From Pyrocephalus nanus (taxonomy: Eukaryota > Chordata > Aves > Passeriformes > Tyrannidae): a stretch of DNA of 64,000 nucleotides. Made by a program: the position numbers and the translations under genes. Below, one piece after another: positions 36,701 through 49,300 of this stretch (positions are counted from its first letter, which is position 1; every line of letters begins with the position of its first letter). The DNA is taken from the NCBI GenBank assembly GCA_038380795.1, contig CM076275.1:7907001-7971000 (forward strand), in the 5' to 3' direction. Under the pieces are notes generated by a model that saw only the letters and a list, made by a program, of their open reading frames with translations, did no database searches and was not told where the DNA came from.

Positions 36701-39700
36701 ATAGTTCACCATAACTTCAGCTTGTTTATTTGGCTGATCAATATCTGAAAACACCCCGTAAATCTGAGTGTCCTTCAGTAATCACAGCACCACCTCACTG
36801 CACACAAGGCAGGTATGGATCTCCAGGTGGGATGCACAGCCTGTTTTAGGTAAGGATGGATCCATGCCCAGCTCCATCCATTTACCTGTGTGACCACGAT
36901 CCTTTTCTTTGTGATAGACACTCAAGCAGCAAGCTCAGTCCCATTTTCATGGCCATGAGCATTGTCCTGTCATCTTCTCACTCTGCTTCTCCATCTACAA
37001 CAAATCACAGCAAGGACACATCTCCTGCTCAGCTGAGGAACTGCCGTGCGCCCTGCTGAAAGTGTACACAGTTTTGTTATGCAAAAGAGAGTACAAAAAG
37101 TCTCTTCCATGCAGCAGCAAACAACACAAACATTCCTAAATGAGACCAGCCAAACCCAGAGGCGAATACCAGTAAAATCTATAGGGAGACACAAATTATT
37201 CCGCTGCATGCCTGACTGCCAGGAGGAGTTTTGCAAATGCTCTAATGAAGTCTGGACTCCACCAAGGCAAGGATGGCAGAAATTAATTCCTGATGATCTC
37301 CAGTACTGAAGCAGCTCTTTATCTCTCTTTTTTCAGCCAATTTGCTTGAGTTTGCTTCTTTTCTTTTTAGGAATTATGCGAATAAGTAATTACATGGGCA
37401 GAAATAAAACTAAAACTAAAAAAAGAAAGTACGACAGAAAACGTCTCCAGTCGACTGGTGGAAGTTGAGGCAAGAAATGGCTGTAGAGAGGCATCTGCCT
37501 TGCACAGCCAGGACTTCCAGGGCAGAGTTTGGTCAATTAGAGCTTTACCAGCAGCAGACTGACTTAAAAACACATAAACCAGCTGGCCCTGAAACTTCTG
37601 TTTTCCTCATGTACCCATCGCTGACAAACACCAGCCATTTTTGCATAGCCTTGGGAAAGCTCTTGTTCTGCAAATCATGGGTTTATGCAATTATGGTTTT
37701 CTCTGCTGAATGTCACATGTGCAGAGGTCATTGTTGGAGATAGGAAAGAGGCTTTTGTTCCGAGAAGAGACACAAAGGTGTGCCACTTTTGGCTGGAATA
37801 GGAGATATCCTTCTCCTTTTGCAGGCAGTGCATGTGTCCTCCCATGCATCACCTGACCCTGACTGTTTGCTTTGCTGTGGTCCCTCTCCCAAGGGCCACA
37901 TGTCCTCTCACTGAGGTTCATACTGGGTCTTCAAGTGAGAAATGTGATGCTTTTGCTAAAAGCTGCTTGCATGATATATCTGCATGCCTGGAAAGTGTGA
38001 ATGGCATCTCAGCTCCAGTGGCTCAAGCGCTAAATATCAGTCACTGGGAAAGAGCAGGTCTCCTGAAAGCTTGGGGATTGTGATAGCCTAGGCTGGGACC
38101 AAAGAGTGAATGTACCTCCCTGACTCTTTATGGATATTTATACCAGGTTTTGATTAAAATGTCTGAAAAATCAGGAGAAAGGTCCTGCTCTGGAAAAAAA
38201 AAATCAGCTGAGCACTCAAAAATAAAATTGTAATGACAAATGTTTGGGATCATGTTTCTCCATACCATCAGACAGAAAGGTCTGCACCTGGCTGGACCCC
38301 AGGCTCAGAGCACATTGCCAAATCTTCTCTCCGTGGGAAGCACTGAACAGGGTGAAGCCCAAGCCCAGCAGCCAAGGAATCACTGAGAAGATACAGCTGC
38401 TTTAAAAGCTTTCCCTGGTGCAGTACTTGAACTCTGGTGCTGACTCATTCCTTGGTGGCATCCCACCAGGGTCATACCCCTTTTTTCCTCTCATTTAGCA
38501 CTGTCAGTGCATCACAAACCAGGTAAATTCTTCCTGAACTGAGTGACTCAAACAAGCTGTGCCTAATAGTCCATCTATCTCATTGCTATTTGTTTTGGCA
38601 TCTTTGCCTGTTTTAAATCCCACTTAAAGCTGTCTAACCACCAAGATTACACCAGTCACAACTGCCATACAAACATCTCTGTTACTGTCTGTACACTATT
38701 ATCATGACTTTTTTTTTTTTTTCCTTTGCTAATACAACACTGGCAGCAAATCACGCTGAGGTAGGAGGGAGGGGTGTGATGATAATTATGTTGTCCGAGT
38801 CCAAGGTGCGACACCAACATTGCCTGCTGGCAGCAGACACTGCGGAAACCTGTGTAGGCTTGTAGCACACAGGCACACTGAGCAGGATCCACAGGTGCCC
38901 AGTTTAATAACAGTCTCTCAGCACTGCCATCCAATTCTCCTCTGAATAATCAGACAGGCTTGGCTGGTGTCAGGCAAAACAGACATCACTTCTAACACCA
39001 GACCCTGCTGAGAGCAGCTCTGGAGGGACCCAGCCTTCCTGTGCGAGGACAGGATCTGATCTACAAACCAAAGTGTCCAAAAGGATTTTGACAAAGTGAC
39101 ATTTAAACAATGGTTGAAAATTCATCCAACCCACATCTCTTGGCTGCTGCCTCTCTCTGGCTCTTTCCAGTCTCCCGGAGCCATGTACAAAACTACCTCA
39201 AATCTCCAAAAAGAGCATGGAAGGGGAGGTTTGTGGTGCAAAATTTAGGGCTGTGATTTATGTCAGTTCAGTTTACATCTGTTGATGAAAGCAAGTCCTT
39301 TCTCAAGTATTTGTCTGCCTCCTTCACACACCCCTACCCAGATGTAGATTTCCAAGGAAATGCTAAAATGTCTAAAACTTTTAAAAAAAGTTTTATTTAC
39401 AGAAAGCAGCTCTTTTGAATCAGCTAAAGGCATCCAGGATTTCCTTTTCAAGGAATTCACAAAAACTTTGAAAATTAAACATTTCCTGCCATTTTCACAT
39501 CAGACACACTTCTACATCCCAGAGTTCCTACCAGAAGGTGCTCCAGCTCCACCACAATACAGTCCTCGTGCCTGCTCTGTTTCTAAATCTTTCAGGAAAC
39601 TCCAAGGGGTTTGCTCTGCACACACGAGGCAGCTCTTTCAACACTCTCACTTTCTGTGCACGGCAATTCATGCTTCATGAGCTTGCATCCAAGAAGGTAG

Positions 39701-40983
39701 AACGATGGGATTATCCTAAAACCAGTTCTTGCAGTCCTTACTTGTGCGCGTGGCTCCAGATTTGTGCAGTTCAGCCTTGTTTGCATTTCAAGAGCCTTCA
39801 AGCAAACATTAGCTGAGAGGAAAAACAGATGGTGCAATTAAAACCCCAAATTCTCCACCATAGGATGCCCTGCCAAATCTCTCAAACCTTCCGTCAAAGG
39901 CTGAACAGGGGAACTGGAGCAGGCTTTGCTGCCTCTGTGCTGTGCAAGGAATTAGGGGAAGGACTATTTCTAAAGCTCTAACAGTTTCCTTAAGGCAGAA
40001 GATCTGAGAGTCCTAGAAAATCAAGGCCCAAAATACCCATACAGAACCTCACAGGGTCTCCAAGCAGCAGTCAGAGACCAGCACTTCCCCTCTGCAGCTT
40101 TCTGGCAGCAGAGGCAAAAAGCTGAGTGAAACAGCTCTTGAGGCAAGAGAATGGAGAGCTTTGAGAGGGAAACGTGGGCTCAGTTGTTGCAGCACCTTGT
40201 GTGCAGGGATGAAGTGGGACAACATCCTGTCTCACCAGCCAGGGCATACACAGGGTACCTTGCAGAAGGAATAGTGTAAGTGCCCCTACTCCCTCCATGC
40301 CAGCATCCTCCTACATGGGGGAGCCAAGGGCTGCAGAAAGGCCTGGGGAACCACCCAGGGCTGCACCTGGAGCACACACAGGAACTGGAGGGTGTTATCA
40401 AGGGCCAGAGAAGTGTCTCCCCAAAGAGCTCACCCTCACCTCCAGGGCTGGCCAGCCTGGAGGGCCTTGCCGGTGGGATTGCCATTTGGGAGCCCAGTTA
40501 AGTTGTTCTGTTTCCAAAGAGCTCCAAAGAGACTCAGAAATGTGATTTTTACTATTATCACATTCAAGAGCTGGGAGCTGAATTCAACACTCTGATTTCC
40601 CAGGAAAATTGTAAACGTGGCTCAAAAACCCCCAAACAGCCAAGCAAGGTCTCAACAGCTTTGCCTTTTCCGACAGCACAAGACCAGACATCAGGAGCCA
40701 GCACGTGGCTCACAGCACACCCAGGGCTCTTTTTTCCCCTTTCAAAAGCTTCATCCTTTGTGTGTCTCAACTTGCTCGATTTGCTTTGAGGGGTTTTTTT
40801 TCCCACCCAAAGTCACTACAGCAATTCTCTCATCGCGCTCCTGACAGTTTGTTTGGTGCGAAATTCGGATGGAAGCATTCATTGCTCCAAACTAGCACAG
40901 CATCTTCTCAGTGTCACAGCAGGCATGGCATGAGGTCAGGGCATTTTTGACTCCTCCACACTCCCAGGGACAAGGAGTAAATG
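33746..40983. other. Gene-poor interval
   Basis: It holds the enhancer-like AT-rich segment at 36 kb and a short poly-T at 38.7 kb. No gene was recognised. Confidence 0.45.
35975..36195. promoter_or_regulatory. AT-rich segment resembling a conserved noncoding element
   Basis: It contains TCATAAATCACATAATAAAT, CCTAATTATAATAATTTCAT and ATATAATTAGCTGCACTTAA, clustered TAAT-core motifs without a frame or recognised repeat. It stands out from G+C-richer flanks. Confidence 0.25.
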
Positions 40984-41397
40984 TCACAAAGTCCCCCTGC
41001 CTGCCAAATCCAGGCAGCAGCTGCCAGAAAGAAGCTGCCTAAACTTCATTGCCAGAACCTGCACACTCATTTCCCTGGAACAGGCAGCATTTGGGGTGCA
41101 GAAGGTTAGCAGTGAGCTCTGCACTTCTTCAAGCAGCCGGGAACCACAGTCCCCCAGCACAGCTTCCAGGAAGCACAGGAAGCCCTTGCTGAGTTTCCGA
41201 ATAGAGCCCATCTCTTCCAGGAACTGACGCCAGCATTTGATGAGCTCCACATGACTCTGGCACCTTCCAAAACCACCGTCATCCAAGAGCAATTGGGAAT
41301 CCCCAGCTGGGAAGAGATACTGGGAATAAGGAGCACTCATCTCCACTGCGTTCTGCAGGGCTGTCACCAGTACACAAAGTGGCAAGAGTTTGATCAT
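40984..41397 (-). CDS. Uncharacterised 137-codon open frame with coding-like composition
   Basis: I do not recognise this frame. It reads MIKLLPLCVLVTALQ at the start, which is signal-peptide-like. A helix-rich segment follows (residues 50-98, including VELIKCWRQFLEEMG and KGFLCFLEAVLGDCG), with nine cysteines at 8, 46, 55, 75, 84, 100, 106, 127 and 128. Its amino-acid mix and codons look more like real protein than the proline/serine-rich chance frames around it. An in-frame TAA lies two codons before the ATG, which has A at -3. A good acceptor (TTTCACTTTCTACAG on the minus strand, AG at 41447-41448) sits just upstream, so it could be a terminal exon. It may also be a relic of a gene or chance. 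No homologue is claimed. Confidence 0.3.
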   Translation of the reverse strand: MIKLLPLCVLVTALQNAVEMSAPYSQYLFPAGDSQLLLDDGGFGRCQSHVELIKCWRQFLEEMGSIRKLSKGFLCFLEAVLGDCGSRLLEEVQSSLLTFCTPNAACSREMSVQVLAMKFRQLLSGSCCLDLAGRGTL

Positions 41398-44300
41398 ATT
41401 TTAAGGAATGTTTTTCCCCTGAGTCCCAAAAGAGGAATTCGCTTTTCTGTAGAAAGTGAAGTAAATCCAGTGCTCATAGCCCTGCTGTTGCAGAAAGCAG
41501 TTAATCCCATGTTAGTTCTAAACATGACTCAATCTCTGCCTAAAAGCACTGTCCTCCTGGATCCTCCTCTTTGCAAACACACACATCCCATTTAAAATCA
41601 CTCACATACCAGGGAGATGTTGACACTTAAATGTCATCATACTCTCACAACTGGCTCATAGGGACCAGAGCACCAGTCCTGCACCAAACCCTCGCTGCCT
41701 GCCACCCACCCTGCCCCCCACACAAAAATAACTGGGCAAGTTCAGCCCATTCGACCTCCTGCAGGGACAAGTAGAATAATTTTGGCAAAGGGAGTGAAAG
41801 TAGGTTCCCCAGGCCCCCTTCTTCACCTGTAATATCCATCAACATCACAACTGCAGCTCAACCAGAAAAGAGCAGCTCACTAACCTCACACCTACATCTT
41901 GCTGCAGTTTATTACTGAGGCCCCCAGATGTTCAACTTACCCTCCTCTACTTCCCTCACCCTTAGCACACACCTCAAAATGCTGCAGCAAACGCTCTGGC
42001 CCATGCTGAAGAACTGATTTTTTTATGTGCAGTGCCCAGTTTCCCTCCTCCAGACAGTTTCCATAGGGAGACTGCACTCTTCAGGTCCAGACACACAGAA
42101 CAAAATCCCTGCTTTGCAGTGACTGTCCCAGGCCGTGGGAGGGACAGCTTTTATTAGTTTTCCCAGCTGTAGATGTTTGTTTTATTTCCATAAGAGGTTT
42201 CAATGAGGCTGTCTCTCAAAAAGCTCTCTCTCCCACAAAAATCCAGCCTGCTTCTTGCTTTTATCTCTGTAAGAAGGAAACAAGATCTGCTAACACAATC
42301 ACTGTGCTTTTAAGTCCACAGAATCGGGACATATGCCTGCATCCAACGCCAGAGCTATGCAAGAGCCATTTCCAAGTCATCTGCTCTGGTGCTTTATTCC
42401 AAAGTGTGTTTGGTTTGATTTTTTTTTTTGTGGGGGCTTGGACTAAAGAGGCTTTCAAAATATGCCCATGAGTCCCTGTGGAGGAAGGTTGCACAGCAGG
42501 TTGTTCAGATGCGTTATAAGAACTGTAATCGAAGGTGTAGGAGAGCAGAGCCAGAATTAGGATCCTGAAGCCAAGGAACAGCAGAGCCCCGTGGCTTTGC
42601 TCCCTCAGTCTCTGCAAGACTTCCCAACCCACCTCGTTCCACGATGCAGCAAGGGGTGTTTTCCATGGTGGTGCTGTAGGAGCCCATGTAATTCTGCACC
42701 TCAAGCCATCTTACATACAGAAGAGAAACGGGGTCTGTAAGCAGAGAATTGGGATGAGAAATGCAGCACATGATGCTCCAAGGTAAAGATGCTGGAGCAT
42801 CACAGAGGGTTTCTGGTGATGTGACCCACAGTCCTGGACCAGGGGGGATCATTTCTTTTGTGAAACTCCACAGTGAAAAATAGGTGGGGATTAGGTGTTG
42901 AACAGTGATGGACCCCTGAGCACCTGCTCTGCACAGCATCTGTGCACAGACTCCATGGTCAGGATCCTTGGCCAATTTAAAAATAAGAAGCAGCTTGAAA
43001 ACATCACTTGTCACAAGACAGCTGAAGTCTTGACATGCAAATCTCTCCTGCTGCAGGAAGTACTCAAGGTTAAATAAAACCCACAAACAACCAAAGAAAG
43101 AAACAAACAAACACTACAAAGCAAACTACAGCAAAGCGTTCTTCTTTTTTACAAGGACTACTTCTGTTGCCCGTGTGTTTGAGAAAGCAATTTGCTGATC
43201 CTCTCACAGCCAGGAAAGGTCCCAGCAGCAAGGACAAGGAACTCATCAAAGCTACATTTTCATTCTACCTCTGGACTATCAAACTCCCAAACTAGGCTTA
43301 TTCCCAGCAACACACCAAGGGAAACGCACCATCCGCACCTCAGCTTAGCCCTGAAGCAGACGGCTGCCCTGAGAAAACCCTGCCAGACCCACTGCAAAAA
43401 AAAGCCAAGAGGAAAATGTGATTTTGCAGCTGGGAGTCTTGATTATCTCCCAAAGTAGCATTAATCCACCTCACCTTCCTTAACTCCACCAGGAAATAGC
43501 TGCAAGGAAGGGGTGGAGGAGGAAAGAACCACTTATGAAGCATCAGCTGCAGTCTAATTAGAGCTATTAGCAAGCTCTTAGTGGTGTTTATTAGCCTTTA
43601 CCCAGCGTTGCTGAATGAACAATCCTGACATCAGCCTTCTGGCTTGGAGAGCAGTGCTCCAACCCCAGCTCGAGGATGTGAAGTGTTCAGAAAGGTCAAG
43701 ATAGCTTCAGTCATATCTGCAGCTCTCCCAGTCAGCTCAGAGCTTGTTTTGGTCTCATAGAAACTAAAGTCCCAGATCAGGGGAACCCACCCTGCATGAG
43801 GCATGAATAAGATCATCCAGTCAGATGAGTTCCATCATGATATCTTTCTGAGCTAGAGGTTTCCTGCTCTGATTTATGGCTACTGAGTCATTTCGACTTG
43901 ACAGCATCATTCTGCCTTTGCTCTTATGAGAGATGGGGATTGTCAACCACCTGCCCCAGGGATTGGGACAGGATGCTTTCAGAATACAAGGCACAAGCCC
44001 TGAGCCCAGCTCAGGACAAGCTGACCATGAGTCGGACAGGATTAAAATAAGATTTACATCTTCTGTTGTGCAAAACATTCATCACTGGCTGCTGTTAGAT
44101 ATCTTCAGCCTGAGAACAGTTTGCCTAAGATGAGGTGTTTCTGAAACATGTCATGCCTTTCAAAGATGCCTCAAGCAGGGCTAATCTCCCTGGAGTCTCT
44201 TCTAGTAGCATATTTCAAGGCTGTTTATCATACAGAAGGGACATTTAAAAATATACAAATGCATGTTGTAAATCACAGACTTTCCTGGGTAGGAGCAGGA

Positions 44301-45030
44301 GGAAGAAACCAGCAATCACTCAGTGTTGAGAAAATTTATGTGGAGGGATCTTAGCTCTGGGTTTGCCACAGCTAGTAATGATTGGTGCAGAAGGGCCAAA
44401 ACCACAGAGTCAGGGTGCCACTTGGGAAATTCAAAACATCCAAAGGAAACACTGAACTCTCATATATCTTCCTGAAGCACATGTATAGTCAGGTAAAATC
44501 TTCCATATCCACATGTCGGACAAGCTGCCTTGCTTTTGTGGTCTAGCTACCGCAGTTCACAATCTGTACAACGATTTCCTTTTCAGATAAGCAGGTCTCT
44601 GCCATCTCAGTGGATGGGTCTGTCAGAAGTTCCACTGAAGGAGAAAAACAAACAGAAAGTCTGAACTCCTAGGGCTGAGTGCCAGATCAGTACCTGAAAA
44701 GCTGAGCAGTCCTTCGCAGTCTGGCTCACTCCCAGTGTGTGTAACAACCAGCTGCTGTGGTCGCAAGGTTTTGAAAGACAAATATGTATCTTTCCAAGAC
44801 TGTGGTCACAAAGAATTGCAGTCTGCTTCTGCCGGGCTTTGCAGGACAGTGTTGGTGGAAGCTGCCCCTGGGACATGGCTGATGTGACAACCAGCTCTGC
44901 AGGCTGCTGGCCAAGTCATGCCTGAGCCACCCAGACCCTCAAAACCTGCAATGTTAGCAGCACAACATCCCATCTTCGTGAGCAAATGCTGTACACCATG
45001 AAGGTGTTGCTGCAATCACAGCCACATATA

Positions 45031-45047
45031 AGCAGCAGCAGCAGCAG
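45031..45047. repeat. (AGC)n microsatellite
   Basis: Nearly six AGC units in a row, outside any recognised gene. Confidence 0.85.
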
Positions 45048-45889
45048 GGGCTCTCTTGGAAGACAAAATATGGTGAAAAGAAAACTTTGATTTCATCTTT
45101 GCTCCATCTCAAACTCATGACTTCCAAAAAGCAGTCATGTTCAGTAAAGAAATCCTGTGACCATACTTTGCTCTCACCATCAGCATTTCCTTGCACATCC
45201 TCCAGCCTCCCAGGTGTTGTTAAACGTCAGGCCATTGTGATAGAAGGTGGATCTTGGCAGCCCTGCCAAGTCAGCCACAAGCTCATGGGAGGGAGAAGCT
45301 GCTTCTGACCCTTCTGCTGATTCTTCCCAAGCATCTCAGAGTGGAGATGCCACTTTCCCCTCTCCAGGACCAAACATCACAGAGATGCTGGGGAGGGTGA
45401 GCCACCAGGAAGGAAAACGAGATGTCCAGGAGGAAATCTTGCCCACCACCACCTTGGGTATCAGGCCCCATCTTCCCATCCAGCTCTGGGCACAGCAGCT
45501 CTCTGCCTGCTGCCGCTGCAGCCCTGTGTGAACACACTGCCCTGCAAGGAAACACTGCTTGGTCTCAGGGATGCCTGCAGGTGATGATGTGAAATGTGAA
45601 TAAGGAAAGCAGTTTGTGCAGAAGAGTAATGATCCCTTTGGGATATTCCCAGTTTATACGCAATTACATCAAGCAGCTAAAAAGAACAAGTGCTCGGCAG
45701 AGAGGGGAGGCAGATAATCCACTGGTGTAAAGCCCCGCAACTCCCAGAAGCAGTAAACGATGTAAAGCAGAGCTGACATTTGAGGATGCATATGATCCTC
45801 TAGTTTATGTACATCAGGGCATCTGCTACTACAACCTCATACAGCTAAAACTACCTCTGTCTTCACCTACGGCTGCTGCTGAGCGTAGC

Positions 45890-46250
45890 GTAGAGTAACT
45901 CACTGGGCTGAGCCTCACGCAGGGGATTCCGCTCCTTCATGCCAATTTATAGCCAATTCAGGATTTCAGCAACTATTATTTATCACCAGGGCTCCCTGCT
46001 AATCGTTACCACATTGGTGAGAAGTTACTCAAAATGAGTTTCCAAATTAGCAACTCCGCATTCATTTCTTTTATGTTCGTTTCAGTTTATGAGGAATGTC
46101 AGCAAATCACAGGATCCCACTCAGGGTAAATTACCTGGGGATTTTATGCATGATCGTTCTGCTGAGCTGCAAAGACAGCGCGGCAGCGAGCTCGTCACGC
46201 TGCTCACGGCGCCCAAGGCACCAGGGAGAAGGATCCCAACCGTTTCCAAA
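45890..46250. promoter_or_regulatory. Candidate conserved noncoding element with retained CpGs
   Basis: Mixed AT-rich and CpG-containing sequence (for example CAATTTATAGCCAATTCAGG, CTGCTAATCGTTACCACATT, and CpGs around 46180-46215). A 67-codon frame at 46096-46299 contains a short hydrophobic run, LGILCMIVLLSC, that mimics a signal peptide. I regard the frame as uncertain and the region as possibly regulatory. Confidence 0.25.
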
Positions 46251-47365
46251 GGGTGATCAGGATGGAAAGATGCTTAAAACACATCTTGCAACGGATTAAG
46301 TTTCCCCGTGCAGATTAGAGCACGCCCGGGCCATGCACCCATCTCGCAAATCCTGCAGCATGGTTTCCCTCTCCCCAAAATTTATCATTACTGAATGAGA
46401 GAGGAAACAAGATCCTGCTCTCTTTTGGCCTGATTTTATTCTCTGAGACAAGACCTTTTCTCCCAGGAGAAAGCAAGATGGGGTTTGTTTTGTTTAGAAG
46501 CAAAGAAATAGCAAGTCTTGACTCCGTGGATTTCTGGCAGCAGTTATGCCTTGGAAAAACAGTTCTGTTGGCAGCAAAGTGAAAGACTCCTGTCTGCTGG
46601 AGCAGCCTTTGGCCTCTGTAGATGTTTCTCCTGATCCCAGACAGATGGAGCACGTCTTCTAACCTGCTTCACTTCAGCAATCTCTGCTCCAGAATCCCTG
46701 TGCCAGGTCAGACCAGCCCCAGCAACAGAGCAAGAGTCAAAGGCACCAGTTCCCATGAGGAGAGATGGGAAGAAGAGTTTATGCCCCCAGCAGCAGAGTT
46801 GAAGATGTCAAGGAATACCACTCCTCCTTGCAGAGGTGGAGCAACAGGAGGTCAGGGGTGAGGGGGATGATGCTGAGGACCATCTCCCCCACCACATTAG
46901 AGTGGCACCAGTAACAGGTTTCTTGTAGTGCAGCTTGGCAGCACTGGTCCCAACAGCCTGAGGATATTTTTAAGCTGGGCTTTCAAGGACAAGGGCTACC
47001 TGGTGAGGTGAGAAACAATGTAGAGACACAAGGCAGAAGGAACAGAACTAGAAGTTTGCTCCAGGTGACATAGGCCAAAATGAAATTGTCCCTGGCCGTG
47101 CCCAAAGCTGTAGAAGGGCCACAGGATGTGGGAGGGAAGAAGCAGCATTTTGCTTTTCTTGGAAGGTCTTCTGGCTGGAATCCAGTTTATCCAATGCAGA
47201 TCCCTCAATTGCAGTGAGGATGGGTTTAGCTTTCAACACAGGACTCTCGAGTGTCAGGAATGACACCACAGCCCTGGTCCTTCCCAGGGCACCAGGGTCA
47301 GGAAGGACACTAATAAACTGGACTTCCCAAAACCATGGTGGTGTTTGGACAAGAGCTTTGGCATT

Positions 47366-47443
47366 TCTGTTTTCTTTCTTTCTTTTTTTTTTTTTCCTTT
47401 TCTAGTTCTTATTTTTTTTCTTTTTCTTTTTTTTTTTTTTTTA
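47366..47443. repeat. T-rich low-complexity tract
   Basis: About 80 bp of T runs separated by C and a few A. The hydrophobic F/L-rich frames it creates on the + strand are artefacts. It could be the complement of a poly(A) tail, but no retrotransposed body was recognised next to it. Confidence 0.85.
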
Positions 47444-49114
47444 AGGCATGCAGCAAAAATAAAAAGAACAGTTCTGTCCAGCTGCCTTCAGCCTTATGTT
47501 ACCATTCCTTCCCTAATGATTCTTCTGGGACACACAAGCCCCTAGTACTACACAATTCTCATGCTCTCTTTCTGCCCTGCAAGATGGCAACAGCTGCTTT
47601 TCACATTAAATTCCCCAGCCTGGAAACTGGCAGCACAAGGAAGGGAAGGTAATGTTTCTTTGCAATTCCCCCTTCAATGTCAAATCAAGGCAAATCTTTC
47701 GGAGGGACTGGAGTAGAATGGCTGCCAAGGTGCCGCTCTGAGCATCACTCAGTACGTGGTGGTGCCCAAGAAAAAGAAGAGCTCTTGAGAAAAATAAACC
47801 ACGGGGACCATTTCTCACCTTAATCCTTGGGAGCAAGGACTTTCCTTCCTTGTGGACCCTCTTCCACCATCGTGCTGCTGCTGGACCCCTTGGCCCCAGC
47901 CCAGTGCCGTGCTGCTGGCTGCCCTCCTGATGGACTCTGCCATGTACCAGCCCTAACTATAAAATCAGCTGCGTGGTGTCTCTGGGGACTTGTACACAGG
48001 GATGACTTGAAGTTTCCTTTAGTGGTTTTGCACCTTTGATCTCTGGAACGTGTATTTCAAGCCCAGAAAGGGCTTTTGTGCTGGCCAAGGAAATAACTAC
48101 ATGAAAGAGCTGAGAGAGCTGATAAGGGATGGGGCAAAAGGATCGTGCTGTGAAGGAAAAAGGCAGCCTACCCCTATGTCTTGAAATGCCCAAGACATAA
48201 AGTGAGAATTGGCAAAGGTCAGGCTGAATTGGCTCTTGCAGAGGATGACAAGAAAAATAACAAGAGAAGGTTTAGCCATATAGATCAGAGGGAAAGAGGG
48301 AATGAAGAAATGGAGTTGCTGTACAGAGAAGATGGGGATTAGATTAAAGTTAGTCCAAGTGTGATCCAAAACTAATGCATACTCTGTCTAACCTCGTCAG
48401 TGTGCAGATAGCACAAGAATAACAGGAATGAGGAGATGGACATGGAAAAGTCACATCCTTCCAGACCAAGTCAGAGGGCAGCAAGGTCATGGGCACAGCT
48501 GGTTCCTATCTCCCATCACTGAACACCTCACACTGAAACCTGCTCATGGAAACATTCACCAAGCATGGGCAAAAGAGAACAGAAAACACAACACCTTGAC
48601 CAAAGAGAGGGAAAAATGCCACCCTGCCAACTACAGACCGTTGAGGTGTCCCATGCCACATGCCAGGCATAGAGCAAAGTCCAAGGGAAGGGGGTTTTCC
48701 ACTCCCCCAAGGGTGCCAGGCAGCCTGATAATATATTGCAGATAAGATATAGCCTCCATTAACTGAAGGAATGGAGATCTAATCTACCTTACCTGCAGCA
48801 GTGTTTGCTGGAGCACCTCGGCACTCTGTCCCCAGTAGTGGACTCTGTCCCCAATAGCATGGGGGGACAGGAACTGGTCCATGGGCTTTGTGGCAGCTCA
48901 GCACCAGCACTAAGCTCCTGGGCTGACAGGTCTACAGCAGGGGGAATTCTGTGGGAATACCCCAACTTCATGACTAGTTCTGATCCCAACCGAAAATACT
49001 GGAGGAACATCTCATTCCCTTCATCTCCTGCCTGCCTGTGGCATGCACGTGAGGACTAATTTTCCTTCCCACAACTGAAGCACTCGACTTGCCATCCGAT
49101 TTCTAGACATTTCT

Positions 49115-49300
49115 AAGAAAATGCACAGCTCTGCTAAGCAGAAAGTCGAGACTGTGATGTGCCTAATCAGCTATGCTAATCTAATGCTGCCGCGCAGAGC
49201 CGGCACACGCAGCTCCCATCGCACACAGGCTCCCGCTGCAGAGCCCAGCAGCACTCATCTGTTTATTTGCAGTGATTTACCTTTGAATTTCTCACCCTCT
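49115..49300. promoter_or_regulatory. Candidate conserved noncoding element
   Basis: GTGCCTAATCAGCTATGCTA and TCTAATGCTGCCGCGCAGAG, followed by a TTTATTTGCAGTGATTTACC stretch, have the mixed homeobox-core and retained-CpG look of vertebrate enhancers. No frame or repeat explains it. Confidence 0.2.

Noticed and set aside
42514..43110. 198-codon frame on -
   Set aside because: Composition looks random, with no motif, signal peptide or splice support.
47214..47652. F/L-rich hydrophobic frames that look like membrane proteins
   Set aside because: They are translations of the T-rich low-complexity tract.
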